From Melanocharis versteri (lineage: Eukaryota; Chordata; Aves; Passeriformes; Melanocharitidae): a stretch of DNA of 64,000 nt. Below are positions 12,251 to 24,800 of this stretch, in pieces. The position numbers were made by a program, and so were the translations under genes. The first letter of the stretch is position 1. Every line of letters begins with the position of its first letter. Location: contig VZTG01001880.1 in the NCBI GenBank assembly GCA_013397845.1, positions 1,204,359 through 1,268,358 on the forward strand, read 5' to 3'. Below the pieces are notes generated by a model that had not been told where the DNA came from, did not search any database, and worked only from the letters and a program-made list of their open reading frames with translations.

Positions 12251-15200
12251 AAAGCTCTGTCCTGCCTTCTGTCCTTTTAACTCTGTCTTGCTCCATCTCA
12301 GACATCCAGTTTCCCATTACTTAAGTCTCTGAAAGCCTCTTCCTGCCTTTATTGTTTTGCCAGTTGCTGCCTTCAATTTACTGCACTGATAAGTACTTCC
12401 CAGGCTGTAAATATGTGGTCGAGACATTTCTAAAGCCAATCTAGGTTTTGATTGTAGTCACAGGAGGTAAGGTCAGCAGCAAAACTGCTCTCACTACGCA
12501 GGGAGGCCACTCCTCACACTAGGGTAGGTATAGATTGTGAATTCATAAGGAGAGATGCGGGGGTTAACAGGACTGAAGAAGAAAAAATGAACATGCACTT
12601 AACCTCCCCTTTTCACAAGGTGATACCCTTGCTTTTAGTAGATGTAAAGTAACTGCAGTTGTTCTTCAGTTTGGGAAAGAAACCAAATACGATCATTGTT
12701 GCTGAAAATGGTAGCAGGTAAGTAGGAGGTGTTGAATTCTCCCTACTGGTATCTCTGACTGCAGATAATGATTTTGTCTTACCTTGATAGAGCATAGCTG
12801 CTGAGATGGCCAGTGGAAGAGGGGGAGTGTTGTAAAATTTTACTTTTTGAGACACTTAGCAATTATCTCCACTGTTTGGGTGACTGGCATAAGCCTGTAG
12901 AGCTTGGTGGGCTTGAGAAACTCCCTATATGTCTGCAGTTCCTGTGGCATCATTACAAAGGAGGGCACAGATGTTTGCAGTGTGGCTGTCTCCCAGTGTG
13001 GGGCCCAGAAAGTACTGTTCCATCAGTAGCTGGTCTGCAGTGGGAAATAACTGGAGATTACAGAATGATATGGAGTGAAAAAGCTTCTTCCAAGGGAAAA
13101 ATTGATACAGAAGCTATGGGTTTATTAGACAAGAACTTGATACCCAACTTACTGAATTTTGATACAAGTTACATGCTCTTATGATTCCTCTTTGCCTTAA
13201 AATTGATTGAAAAGTTGCGTGAAACTGAAAGCAGTGCTGACTTCTAAAGCTGTCATAACTCTTGGGATATTTAACAGCTTGAAAGAAGTCACTACCCAGG
13301 GACTATGCTACTATTGAAAAAATTTGGCTTAGTGAAAAATAAGATATAACAAGTTCTGTGGTAGATATTCAAGCTGAACATATGAGAAAGTCTAGGCAGA
13401 TAGGGCCTAGGATTTCTTAGTAATCTAATTAATAAATAAGTGTGAGTTTTCTATCTTGTCTTTAAGAGAATATAGCTGGCTAAGGTAAGCAGTAAAAAAA
13501 TATTAAAATATTTTGTAACAGATATATGGTAATAAATATTCTGGGGGTTTGTCTTTTAGAACTGAAGGGTTGATTACTTCCCCAGATGTTTTTTTTTAAT
13601 AACTAAAAGAATTTTTTTTTTTACTTGGGCTGGACCAGCCTCATTATAGGCATGTTACAGTGTAACCAGTTGTAAATATATGCTGATAAGATGCATTTTA
13701 ACCCTGACTTGACTAGGCTAACAAAGCAGACTTACTCTTGAAAGATGCTCTATGCAAGTCTGTGAATAGCAGAGGTAATTGCCACGAGCTTCTCAGAAGG
13801 CTTACAGGCAGTAGTATAACTTGTCGGAGGTATTGATGGTGTCTTGTTTGGCTTCTGAAAAAAGATCAAGTTAGAGTATGTGAAACTCCTACTGCTGTTG
13901 CTGTCCTCTCCCTCGGTGCTGGAGATCTCTAACGTGTCTGAAGCATAAAGATTCTCAGAAGAGTTGCATCCCCTGGTGTCACACATGTTAATCAAATGTC
14001 TGATATAGGTAATATGATTTTACTTTACTGGGAATAGCAAAATAATTTTTGTGACAAATCTACTGAGAAGTATGGCTGGGAATTTTCCTTCTTTTGAAAA
14101 TAAAATAAAGTCTTCCTTAGCTCTTCCTTTTAACCTCATGCATTCCGGGCAACCCTACTACCCTGACCCGTGGAAAGTGGAAGATGTCATCAGCATAGTA
14201 TATGGAACAAACGAAGGATGTCTGTTCAGATTTTACTGCCATTTATTAGCTGGAGTTAAAATTACAGATGCAAATACCAACAAAGTAAATACAGGAAACA
14301 AATACAGAAGTGGATGGGACAAACCTAAAGTATGGTAGAGAACCAGTTCCATAAAATGCTAGTATTGCAATTGTGAATGTAAACTTTGTTGTTTTTACAA
14401 ATCCAGTTATTAAGCTATCCATTATTTTAGGCAGATTATAAGGGAGAAAAGCTGGGGGTGGTGGCAGTGGAGGTATTATGTTGTCTCTGAAGTCATCTTG
14501 GTTATACTTCACAGAAAGAATGCTAAAAAAATTCTATCTAAGCAGCTCAAGCCTTAATCAAGTGACTTTCTGATTACTGAAAGTATTTGGTCGTGTGACT
14601 GTCCATTGGCATTCCTCATGATTTCTGTAAGCTTCTCTTTTATCCTAGGTCAGCATGTATTGTACTCCACATGCTAATTTGAGAACTTGTACAAGACACC
14701 ATGTGGCTCTGAACTAACAGCTGGGTAGTCCATGTGAGTGGATCCATATATCCGCTTGGTCTCTTACCTGTGGCCCTATTAATTTAACCTCTGTTCCCAT
14801 AGAACAGTAGATGTCTAGGGCTTGAAATGGCTTATAAGGCCCTTCTGTGTTAATTGGGTAACTTGTGAAAGTAAGTATTAAGGTTAGTGGAGCCTTTTCT
14901 CAAAATTAGGCATAATAAAATATATTTCGAGACTTTGTAACTTGAATACTTTTGTGCTAAGGCACAAATGCTCATCCTTAGAGGCTATAGTGGATGTAAA
15001 TAGCAAGGTTTTGGCAGCAGAGAGTCTACGGGCATGATCTCTGTGAGAGGAGGAGGCCAGGGGCTGCCCTGTGTCAGACAGCCACTTCCAGCTGTCTTTG
15101 CAAGAGACCCCATGCAGCTGAGCCCATCAGCCAAGTTGGTGGCACTGCTGTAAAAACATATTTAAGAAAAGGCAGAAAATTCTGAGGAGGGAGCTACATG

Positions 15201-18200
15201 GAGAGAACAAGGGAATGGATAGGAGGAGGGAAGAGAGGGAATAATAAGGCTAGAGGCAAAGGAGGTGCTCTGTGGCAGAGCAGGTACTTCCCTGAAGAGC
15301 CTCTGGCCCATCTATAAGTTCATGGCAGAGCAAGTGCACCTCTGAAGGGACTGTGGCGCAGAGAGAACCCATGCTGAAGCATAGGACCAGAGTGAGAAGG
15401 GAGCAGCAGTGGAGAAAAACTGCTGAGTACAGACCCTCACCTTGTGCACTGCTGGTTGTCACACCAAAGGATTGGCTTTAGCTAGCCACCAGCAGTGTAC
15501 CTGTCCTATCCTCTTTTCAAACACAGACATCCCACTTTGTCGTTTTGAAGTTCCCCTTCGGTCCGAAAAAAGAATGAATCAAAGCAATAGGATGCAGATG
15601 GTTGCTGTGGTTTATTGTGTAACTATGATCTGAAGGTGTGCAGCAATGGTGAGTGAGTACTGGGAAGTCAGATGGGCCCAAGGCTCCCATATTTCATTTT
15701 CACTCCTCTCCTGCCTGCAGCAAGACTTGTATCTTGCATTCATGGAGCAGTGCCATAATCTCTCCCTTGTTCTGTGTCCTTGCTCCACACAACAAACGTC
15801 ATTGGTAAGCCAGATGTGCCATCCTGCAGCCAGCTGCGTGTGATGGCTGAGGTCATGGGCTGGGCAGAAGCAGTGGCATTAGGCTGCCTGACAGCCCAGC
15901 ATCTCTGCCCTGTCCTGCCTCACACAGCTCCTGCCTGTGTCAGACGCTGGAGAAACCTGACTTGGTGTCACTTGCTCAGGGTTTTCTAGAAAAAGACTTG
16001 TGTGTACAGTAATAGATAAACTGGTACTGACCAGCTACAAGAAATACCAAACTGCTGGGAGTAAGCTCCAGGAGCCACACAGCAGGCAACCTAAGGTCTG
16101 TGCTGACTTGAGCCCAAACAGATGTCCTGATTGCATCTGTGTCGGCAAAGGTGCAGTCCCAGCTGGGATTCTTATTATGGTAATTACACTAATATATGTG
16201 GAGACTAATTAGAGGAAAGGGTCTTACTGCGAGAGCCTCCATTACATCTACAGGGTAGCAGACAACATCTGTCCTGAAGAGCTTGCCCCGGGTATGATTA
16301 AGACAGAATAATGGAAAAAGGTGTAGCAAGGGAAAATACCCTTAAACTTTCTCATGAGACTCATGATTTCTTCTCAGCTTCTTTTTCTGCATACTGCTAC
16401 TGATTGGATTTCCCTGTTGAGCTGCTCCCACTTAGCACTCCTCCAGCTGCCAGGTGGAAGCTGTTTAATGCAAGCATTCACTAATGTGTTGTGTAGCCTT
16501 GGAGGAGGGAGAACGAGGGGAGGTCTGGCTTACTTAAAGTCCCAAGAATTTCCTAATCTTGTAAAGAATACGAATCTTCTGTGTGCAGGCCTCCGGAAAG
16601 TTTATGGATAAGCTGAGAACCATAGAGGTGCCTCTGTACCAAGGTGGGACTCTTTGCATGTGCCTCTATTTATTGTCTTTAAGGAGAAGGAAAATAGCCC
16701 GCTTTTAATAAATGGGGAAAATGCTACATGTACCTTTACTTTGGCCTGGCTAAAAAGCTGCTTGAATTTAATTTAGCTGAATAAATATTACCCTGTATGT
16801 CAAATTTGAGCCTGTTTAAAACTGACTTACTGATTTAGCTTGCACCTGTAACCAATACAATTTGCCTGAAATCCACCTGGGTGTGACCACACACGGATTT
16901 GTACAGGCTTGACAGTTTAATATTATTTAAACTGCTGTAGGTTGTAGGTGTGGACCTCCCCTTAGTAGCCTCCAGTAGCAGAAGTGAAGTCTTTTGGTTT
17001 TACTAATGACAGTAGCCAGCATTCAAACCTTGGCTTCATGCTGCCCACCCTATTCACACCATTTGGTGCTTTTGCATAAGACCACAAGTTTGCTGGCAGG
17101 GTATCCTGTTTCTTCTAAAAACTAATGTATTGCACTTGACCACATCTGTCTCAAGAGCTCACAGCCTACGTACTTGTTTTAAGTAATCTATCAAGACAGT
17201 CCACAATAGCACCATCTCAAGGCTTCCATAATGTTGAACACAAAATGCAATTTTGTGCACACTGCACAAAAGTACTAAGGAAACCCATCTGCTCAAATGA
17301 ACTGTGTGCATGTGCCAGTCAGGGTGATGGCAGGACTTGGAAGGACCTCTATGTTTTGTAGTTCAGTCCATGGCAAACTTCTAACCTCTGAGCAGATCAC
17401 TGCAGATGTTTCTGCTTTCTCCCTAAGGAGGAAATGCACATCCCATGATAGAAATATTTCATTAAATAAAGCATGAAATGCCTGATAGCATGACTTGGTT
17501 CATAGGCATGTTATGTTGTTTCTATTGCCTAAATGAAGGAGTAAAAGCTGTTGGCTTTGAGTGAGTGCTAAGGTCTATGTTGATGGTATTGCTGCTGTTG
17601 CAGTCTTCACCTATTCCTGATTATCCCCTGAAACCCCTTCCCACCATGTGGCAGGTAACCAGCAAGACTTGCAGGGAGACTGTAATTCCGAGTGGTCTGA
17701 TAAAGAAATGAGAAAGGGTGGCTGTGGAGGACTGTGTGCCTCCTTTGTCCTTAATAGCCTATGTTAGTCACAGTAAACCCAATAAGATTTATAATTGCAT
17801 TATAAAGCAAAAAATTATTTATTAGTTTCAGTATAGTGGGCAATCATTCCCTGAAACAGCTGGATGGCAATAAGATATTCCAGTGTTACATTGGAAAAAG
17901 TCTGGGGGCAGAGATTCTCAAAGTTATCTTTATTTGGAAGTCAAACTGCACTTTTGGCAATCAATTTCTTAATAATAGCCACATATTTCAAATGTTTTTA
18001 ATTATTTATATGTAGAAAAACTCTGCTATTATTTTGCTTTATTTTTAATGTTGTGTCTTTCCTGCACTGAACCGTTGACAGAATATAGTTTATTTAATTT
18101 ATGTAGATGAAATTTAGAGTTGTATTTAGAGGTGCTGGTGTGTGGTTGGATACCATTGTGGCATGGTTACAGACAAGTCCTTTATGGTTTTAGTAGAACA

Positions 18201-19633
18201 GCAGTGCTTAATCACACAAATAATGATGTAATGGTTGTGGGTTTTGGAGCCTGCAGTCAAGAGATGTGATATCAGGTTTTGGCTCAGACCCAGTTAGTCA
18301 GTTCTTCACTTGGTGGAAATGTTTTATTCTTCTTTAAGAAGCATTATTGTAATAATGCTCTGACCTTCAGAGCTCAGATAGGCGTTTTGGGAGGACAGCA
18401 CTATAATGTCAGGATCTAGATGTCTGCTTCTTAAGTAGTTATTGTAAAATTGAAGAAAAACCCCAAACCTTCAATTTTACCCAGGGTGTTATTTGTTAAT
18501 TACCATATGGCTGCCTTTATACTGCTGTCAATGGAAGACAAAGATGTTACTCTCCTATGCTATACATTATGGAGGATGGGAATCCCAACAAAACTGAAAA
18601 GCCAGATCAAATCTCTTCCACTCCTACATTTCATGCTCAGCTATTTTCTAGGGTTAGGCAGAAAATGCAATAGCTTTTCCCCATTTAATTTTTTGAAGAG
18701 CTGACTAAAAAGTATTTTGAAATGGCAAATTATTTTATTTTTCTCCTCTTGAAGGCACCTAAGTCAGATGAGTCTGGAAGAGCTGGATAGCTGGCTTTGT
18801 GAAAATTACACCAGTTATTTAAGCACTTAGAAAAGGATTTGGGTATGGTCAAAAAGGAAAAACATACCCAAAGTGGGATTCTAGCAAAAGTTAAGTGTAC
18901 AAAGTTGTGATCTTGAAAAACGCTGCACAGCTGCTGGTTAACTCTGAAAGTAAACCAAGCAAATGCTCTGCTTACTTTTTTCTCACTTTAAATACATAAA
19001 CAGTCTTGGGAAGAAAGACTGACCCTAGGGTAACCATGGCTCTTGCATCCTGACCTGCAGGTTAGAGAGCCACACACGTCTCTGCATTCTCTTGTTCACT
19101 TCACACAATTTTGGGTTTTGGTGGTAGCCCAGCTCTAGCAGGAAGAGTTGAGGCTGCCCAGTCCAGCCCCAGAGCCAACCCTTAGGACCTCACCTGCTAC
19201 GCAGGCTTGAGGCCAAGGACCACTGTGTATCCACCTCCCCCTTTTTCTTAAGTGCATGCTATGTTTACTGTTGTGTGAAAGGATTAGTTTCCCCTCGATT
19301 CGTTGCAAATAGCATCTCTGTGTGATTCCTAGAAAAACAGATATGTTCCTTCAAGAAAGGGTTCTACACAACCAGATTCAGAGGAGAGTGCTTTCTTCCA
19401 CCTAGGAGGAAGGGGCAGGATCTAATGTTTGCACCTCTCTGATCAAGTTTCTTGTTGGCTAACTTGGACTGTGGCATTGTGTGTGCACTGACTGGTAGAA
19501 ACTCCCTGTTCCCTGAGCTGTGCTTACATCCTCCAGGGTCCTCTCGGCTTCAGGGAAGAGAGTGCCATGTCTAAATCCATTGTTGGATGGGACCAGAAAG
19601 AACCTGGCTGTAGGAACACATCTAAAAACAATA
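12251..19633. other. non-coding, no gene seen
   Basis: Mostly AT-rich. A purine-rich tract lies at about 15180-15275 and GC is somewhat higher from 15020 to 15960. Open frames at 13750-13995 (minus, 81 codons) and 14051-14338 (plus, 95 codons) are unrecognised. A perfect short palindrome lies at 18340-18359. Confidence 0.55.
18340..18359. repeat. short perfect inverted repeat
   Basis: Arms AGCATTATT and AATAATGCT are exact reverse complements, separated by GT. No terminator or mobile context; function unknown. Confidence 0.7.
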
Positions 19634-20045
19634 CTATAGAATCATAGAATCGTTCAGGTTGGAAAAGACTTTAGGATCATCAGATCCAGTCATTAACACA
19701 ACACTGCCAAGTCCATCACCAAACCATGTCCCTAAGTGCCACATCTACACATCTTTTAAATGCCTCCAGGGATGGTGACTCAAACGCTTCCCTGGGCAGC
19801 CTATTCCTGTATTTGGCCACTCTTCCAGTGAAGAATGTATCCCTAAAATCTAATCTAAACTCCTCCCTTGGTAGAAGCTGAGACCATTTCCTCTCATCCT
19901 GTTTCTTGCTACCTGGGAGAAGAGGCTGACCCCCATCTGGCTACAGGCTCCTTTCAGGCAGTTGTAGAGGTCTCCCTTCAGTCTACCTTTTCTCAGACTA
20001 AACAATGCCAGCTCTCTCAGCTGCTCCTCATAGGACTTGCACCTT
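19634..20045 (-). mobile_element. CR1 LINE, 5'-truncated, minus orientation
   Basis: Non-LTR retrotransposon piece of the bird CR1 family. The low-coordinate end carries ATAGAATCATAGAAT, the reverse of the CR1 3' terminal ATTCTATGAT repeats. The minus strand still encodes the end of the CR1 ORF2 protein (LRELALFSLRKGRLKGDLYN and RMRGNG), interrupted further on by stops. Similarity fades after about 20042, as expected for 5' truncation. Inactive relic. Confidence 0.9.
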
Positions 20046-20140
20046 TGGCTGAACTGAGTATTTTGAAGGTCTTCCAAGCAAAACACTGCTGCACGTTTCA
20101 AACAGCCTCAGCACTGCAGGACTCCGAGGCTGGGTCTGTA

Positions 20141-20168
20141 GAGAAGTGTCCAGTGCAGGACACTTCTC
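20141..20168. repeat. perfect hairpin beside the CR1 piece
   Basis: Arms GAGAAGTGTCC and GGACACTTCTC (11 bp, exact complements) flank the loop AGTGCA. It lies about 100 bases beyond the recognisable CR1 end. Confidence 0.75.
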
Positions 20169-21666
20169 CAGGTGCTGGATGCAGTGCCCTGTGCTGCTAG
20201 AGCACCCCTGACCAGTCAGTGGTGTCCTAAGTGCGAGGTGTGGGTGGGAGCTGGCACAGGCCAGCAATGAGCAGCTTACATATGCCAGCTCTGCTTGGGA
20301 GGCTGAGAGACTTCACTGATGGAGCTGGGAGCCGGTCTGGCCATGGTCAGCTCAGCAGGGCAGACCTAGCCTGAGTGAGCAGGGATTTCTCCTCTTTCTG
20401 GGAGTTGTCAGGTTGTGTTGGCCCTGCCAATTGCTGAAGAAGGAGCATCCCTGCCCGTGCTCTGGGTGTGAGCTGGCTGGCTGAAGTAGCACCAGCAGGG
20501 CCAGTAAAGCTGTCACTGCCTGGTGTCCCTTGGGTGGCTGGACCACAGTGGTATTTGCAGGGCTGCAAGCCGACAGAGGCACAGCTCAGAGCACTCTGTG
20601 CTCATTGTAACACTGGCCAGTGGGAGGGGGGTCAGGGTGGCTCAGTATAAAGGGTGAAGAACGCCAGTCCTACCAGGACTGGGTTTGCAGTGGGAGGTCT
20701 GTGATACAGTGGGTTTGAAAAACTTGATATTTGTGGGTGAATTAAAGCAGGTGTATAGTTCATCAGTGCTTTGCATGACCAGCTTTAAAAAGTTGATGTT
20801 ATGGGCAATGACTTCTGAAAATGAATTTCCCAAATTCCTGTATTGTTTCACTTCAAGGACTCTTTTAGTTCTACTCTTGGCTTTTTTTTTCTAGAGAAGT
20901 TGCTGGATGTACTTGTTTGTCACATTTCAAACACTTGGCGTGATCAGGCAGTAGTGGGGCTTAGTCACAGATAATCAAATACTGATTTCTTCTCTTCTTT
21001 AAATATAACCTGTAAAATTACTTCTGAAAACTTGTAACAGAGTATTCTGTGCATCTTCAAGTAAACAGATATTTGATATTTAAATGCATAGTAGATGTAT
21101 AATAAAATTTAAAGTTTCTGTATATGTTCAGCTCTCTCTGACTGCCCAGCTACTGTGGGAAGTTTTTTTTTATTTTAAAAAGCTGATCTTAAGGTCCTTT
21201 GAAAAATTGCCTCCTAGTTTAATGTTTGCTATGAACTTCATTAAACACTTTATGTGGTCTGTGCCAATTAAGACCATTAGCATTATCATGAACCAGTAAC
21301 CTCGGGGGAAAAAATGGTTATGCTTAAAAACATAAAAGCAGGGTTATTAACAAAAAGAGACTTATCAAGTGTAAATAGAATGACTTGAACAAAATGTGCG
21401 TCATTATACGTGCAGGCCCTCGTTTACCATCTGGTTTCTGTTTTATGACCCTAGCTATGGATTTATTTTGTGCTAGTGGACAAACAATTGGACAATACTT
21501 AGAAATACAAGCTGGAATGTAGGGAAAGCTTATGGCAATCTTTCACATGCTCTGTATCTTGTGGGGAAAAAGCAGTTTATAGGAAAGGTGAGTTGAACTG
21601 TAAGCATTGCATCCTGATAATTCTTCCATATAGTCGTATAATTATGATTTCTTTTACTTTCTTCAG
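20169..21666. other. non-coding sequence before the first coding exon
   Basis: The first 500 bases are GC-rich with overlapping chance frames on both strands; the remainder is AT-rich and ends in the splice acceptor at 21666. No gene recognised. Confidence 0.55.
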
Positions 21667-21690
21667 ATTTTCATTGAAGTCCAGCTAAGA

Positions 21691-21708
21691 ATGCAACCAA
21701 CAAAATAA
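21691..21708 (+). promoter_or_regulatory. upstream ORF 1 in RASGRP3 leader
   Basis: ATG with five sense codons and a TAA stop, in the 5' UTR ahead of the main start. It could lower initiation at the RASGRP3 ATG. The call rests on the UTR boundary being right. Confidence 0.4.
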
Positions 21709-21755
21709 AGTGAAAAAACTGGGCATTCGAAGAAGCATCCTTCTACTTGGTGAAA

Positions 21756-21773
21756 ATGTCTCTTATTTTTTGA
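21756..21773 (+). promoter_or_regulatory. upstream ORF 2 in RASGRP3 leader
   Basis: A second five-codon uORF (encodes MSLIF) ending in TGA 16 bases before the main ATG. Its ATG has A at -3, a fair context. A stop this close leaves little room for efficient reinitiation, so leaky scanning would be the more likely way to reach the strong main ATG. Confidence 0.4.
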
Positions 21774-21789
21774 CAACGATTAAAAGACA

Positions 21790-21859
21790 ATGGGGTCAAA
21801 CACTCTTGGAAAGGCTGCAACATTAGAAGAGCTTTTGAACACTTGTATTGAAATGTTTG
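21790..21859 (+). CDS. RASGRP3: RASGRP3 coding exon 1 (residues 1-23)
   Basis: Encodes the N terminus, start of the REM domain, including LGKAATLEELLNTCIEMF. It ends in phase 1 before donor GTATGC. Gly2 is present, but position 6 is Leu rather than Ser/Thr, so a myristoylation motif is not supported. Confidence 0.95.
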
Positions 21860-24800
21860 GTATGCTCTTTCAATATTTTATTTTGTTGTTATTGAAATTA
21901 ATCTTTTAATATAAGTCCTGCTGTTTTCTGGTTTAGCCAGTCTTTCTCTTGGCTAAGAACATTTCTGTTCTGTAAAATTTTCCATGTTTCAATTTGGCCC
22001 AGAATCATGCAAGCCAGAATTTTAATCACATGCATATTGTATTAAATTTTCTTAATACAGATAATGCACAGTTGTGGGTATGGTGGTTTTTAAAATGCTG
22101 GCCTTTACCAAGAGAAATGTTTAGAGGAATTATTCAAGGAGTTATTTCTGGCATTGATCTTTGTCTTGAGTGGTTACACAGCTGTGGTTTTGACCAGTCA
22201 TTTTTTTAAAGGTTTTCCAAATCATCATGCAATAATTGCAAGAATATGACCTAAGGCTCATGTAATCTTTTTACTCTTATTAAAATGTGATGTACCGGGT
22301 CTGAGGGAAAGAAGTGATGAAAAAGACTTTGATCCATAATACCATTAATCATGACATATATCACATTGCAGTCAAATGAGTTCATGGATGGACTTAAATG
22401 TTTTCAAATGGGGCTTTAATTCACAGAGCTACATTTAGATTCTCTTGAGATGTAGGACAGCTTTTGATTGGAATGAAGTACTATTTTTTTTTTTTACCAT
22501 GTGGAGAGAAACAAGTAGCTAGAGGTGACTGAACAATTGATGGATGGACAGACCTTGCTACCAACTGCAGTGAATCCCATACCTCCATTTCTGTAGACCA
22601 CCATCAAACCTGTTCTAGAACTTAATTAAAGTATTAGCAGAGCCCATGCACTTGTCTGCTGGAAATAGTGTCTCTTCTTGTGCACACTCTCTCGACAAGC
22701 GTAGTCCATGTGTGGCTCCTGTTTCATACATCATATCATCTACTGTCTTCTAAAAAAAGGACAGACAGAGAATAATCTAACATTGCAGATGTTGGGGAAG
22801 ACTGATGATCAGCCAGCCTGCCAGGGAATAATTCTGTGTAGTTTCAGTGGCTACACTGCAAAGACACAAGGGTCTCTGTTAGGCTGCTGGAGATGTGACC
22901 TTGGGCACAGATATGAGGTGCTGCTTTAACATTGAATTCCTTGAAGCAGATCTATTTCTTAATAATTTAACTGCTAACTTAAAGCTATAAATCTGCAATA
23001 AAATAAATATTGGAAGTAGTTGTACATAAATAATCTTCCCACCCTCTTGATGGACTAATTTTGGATTTGTCCCTTAGATTACTGGCACTGTCTTTATATA
23101 AAGTTTAGCACAGTGCTGCCCATGCCCTATTCTTCTGGCTGTGGCCTGTTATCTGCCCTGATTTGGGTTTTTTCCTCTGTTTAAATAACCGTCACTGCAT
23201 TCTAGCAATAGTTACTGTTCAAGGGGCATTTTTGCCCTCTGGTGTTCTTTCCTACCTCTTTGGTAGATAACAAGCCAACATTTCCACTTTTGATCCTTTC
23301 TGTCTGACTCTGCTTGAAGAATAAAAGCACCCCTCTGTTAAGATGGGGTTAACCCATTGTTTCTCTTTTGCAGATGACAAAGGAAACCAGTGCTCCAGCC
23401 ATTTGCCAAGAACCTTTCTTTTGATGCATCGGTGGTATCTGCCTTCGACAGAGCTGGCTGGCAAACTTCTGTCCACATATCCTTTCACAAAGTGCTGCAA
23501 ATTGGCATTACAGTGTCAAAAGCAGATTGTTTTTCAGACTGCTTGTAGAAATGTGCCAATTAATTAGTGACAAACAAGGTTTAGAGGTGAATTTTTCTTC
23601 AACCTAAAAGGTGGAAGTTTGTGAGCTTCTTTATGCTCACATAAAGACTTTGTGGGCTTTTTCCATACGTACAAGAATACTGACTTTGTATCAACCTTGA
23701 ATAACTGCAAATATGAGGCCAAGATACACNTGTACAAGAAAACTGACTTTGTGCAAATATGAGGCCAAGATACACTTGAAAAGTTATCACAGCAGGTTGG
23801 CTATGAATTTATAGTCATATCTAAGCACCTATATGTCATCTATACCTCTTAATTCAGTAATCATAAATATTATCGTATTTGGTTAGCCAGAGGTGGCAAG
23901 AAATCTTTCAGCAGGATATTCAGAATTGTAGAATAGAGGTATTTTGATAGGGGAAAAACAGGGGCATAGTCTCTGTTCCCTATGATGTTGTGAAAGCAAA
24001 TGAAGTATCAGAGGCAAAATTTGGTTATCTCTAGAAGAAAAGTTTGATACTTTTTTTCATTCAGCTGGTCTAGTATCAGTCTGTCTCCAGTGAATAAAAA
24101 CATAATTGCTGAATCAAGGCACACAAAGCTTTCTTTAGCTGACATACTTATAGAGATGCTGACGGGGAAAACTGCAATGAATTCAGATTGAAAATCTGCT
24201 ACTTCATGAGGTAAATGCACTTCTGGTCCTCTAGCATTTCGGTTTCATGGTTCTGTTAATGCTATCAATCTAATTTTGTTTGTTTGGGTTTTTTTAATTC
24301 TACAGTGAAGAGTGAATTTCTGTGTGTTGAAAGCAATTAAGTTGAGCCATCCAGCTTTTAAGACACTTAACTGCATCAAGCTAAAGAGTTGACTGAAAAC
24401 TTGTGTTATGATTTATCTGGCTCATGAGTGTTATGATCTACCAGCCTCTCAGAGGGAGACAAGTTCAGTGCCCCATTTTACTTCCAGGTGTAACTTAGTG
24501 TGGGAGAGGAATATTGTCTCCGGGCTGTAGATTTCAGTTCATGCAATCCCTACATAATTTATGAGGACAGGAGTGTGTTAGTGATGCCAGAGTTGTTACA
24601 CGTTGGGTGTATTCCAAACCTTGCACCAGCTGCTCTGACCTAGTTTCCATGGGAAAGCTTTCATGTGTCAGACTATTCTTGTGTAGGAGCATTTCCCTGT
24701 AAAAGAGAAAGCACGAATTTTTAAGTAATCATGATATAACCTGCTTCACCCAAACAAATGTTTTTTCCTCCTTCTTCTGGATGAAGTTACATCACTGAGA

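Larger units (their letters stand above)
21667..21789 (+). other. RASGRP3: RASGRP3 5' UTR, part in the first coding exon
   Basis: A pyrimidine-rich tract ending in TTTCTTCAG at 21666 is a good splice acceptor 123 bases before the start codon, so the first coding exon probably begins at 21667 with 5' UTR. The further upstream non-coding exon or exons and the promoter were not identified. Human RASGRP3 also has distant non-coding first exons, so they may lie left of the window. Confidence 0.65.

Noticed and set aside
19868..20200. 110-codon plus-strand frame
   Set aside because: Antisense to the CR1 ORF2 remnant.
21790..21810. N-terminal myristoylation of RasGRP3 (Met-Gly start)
   Set aside because: The motif needs Ser or Thr at residue 6; here it is Leu, as in human.
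23471..24137. Reading RASGRP3 intron 2 as an ordinary GT-AG intron
   Set aside because: The GT at 23471 joined to the AG at 24137 brings a TGA into frame. The AT-AC reading restores the protein exactly.
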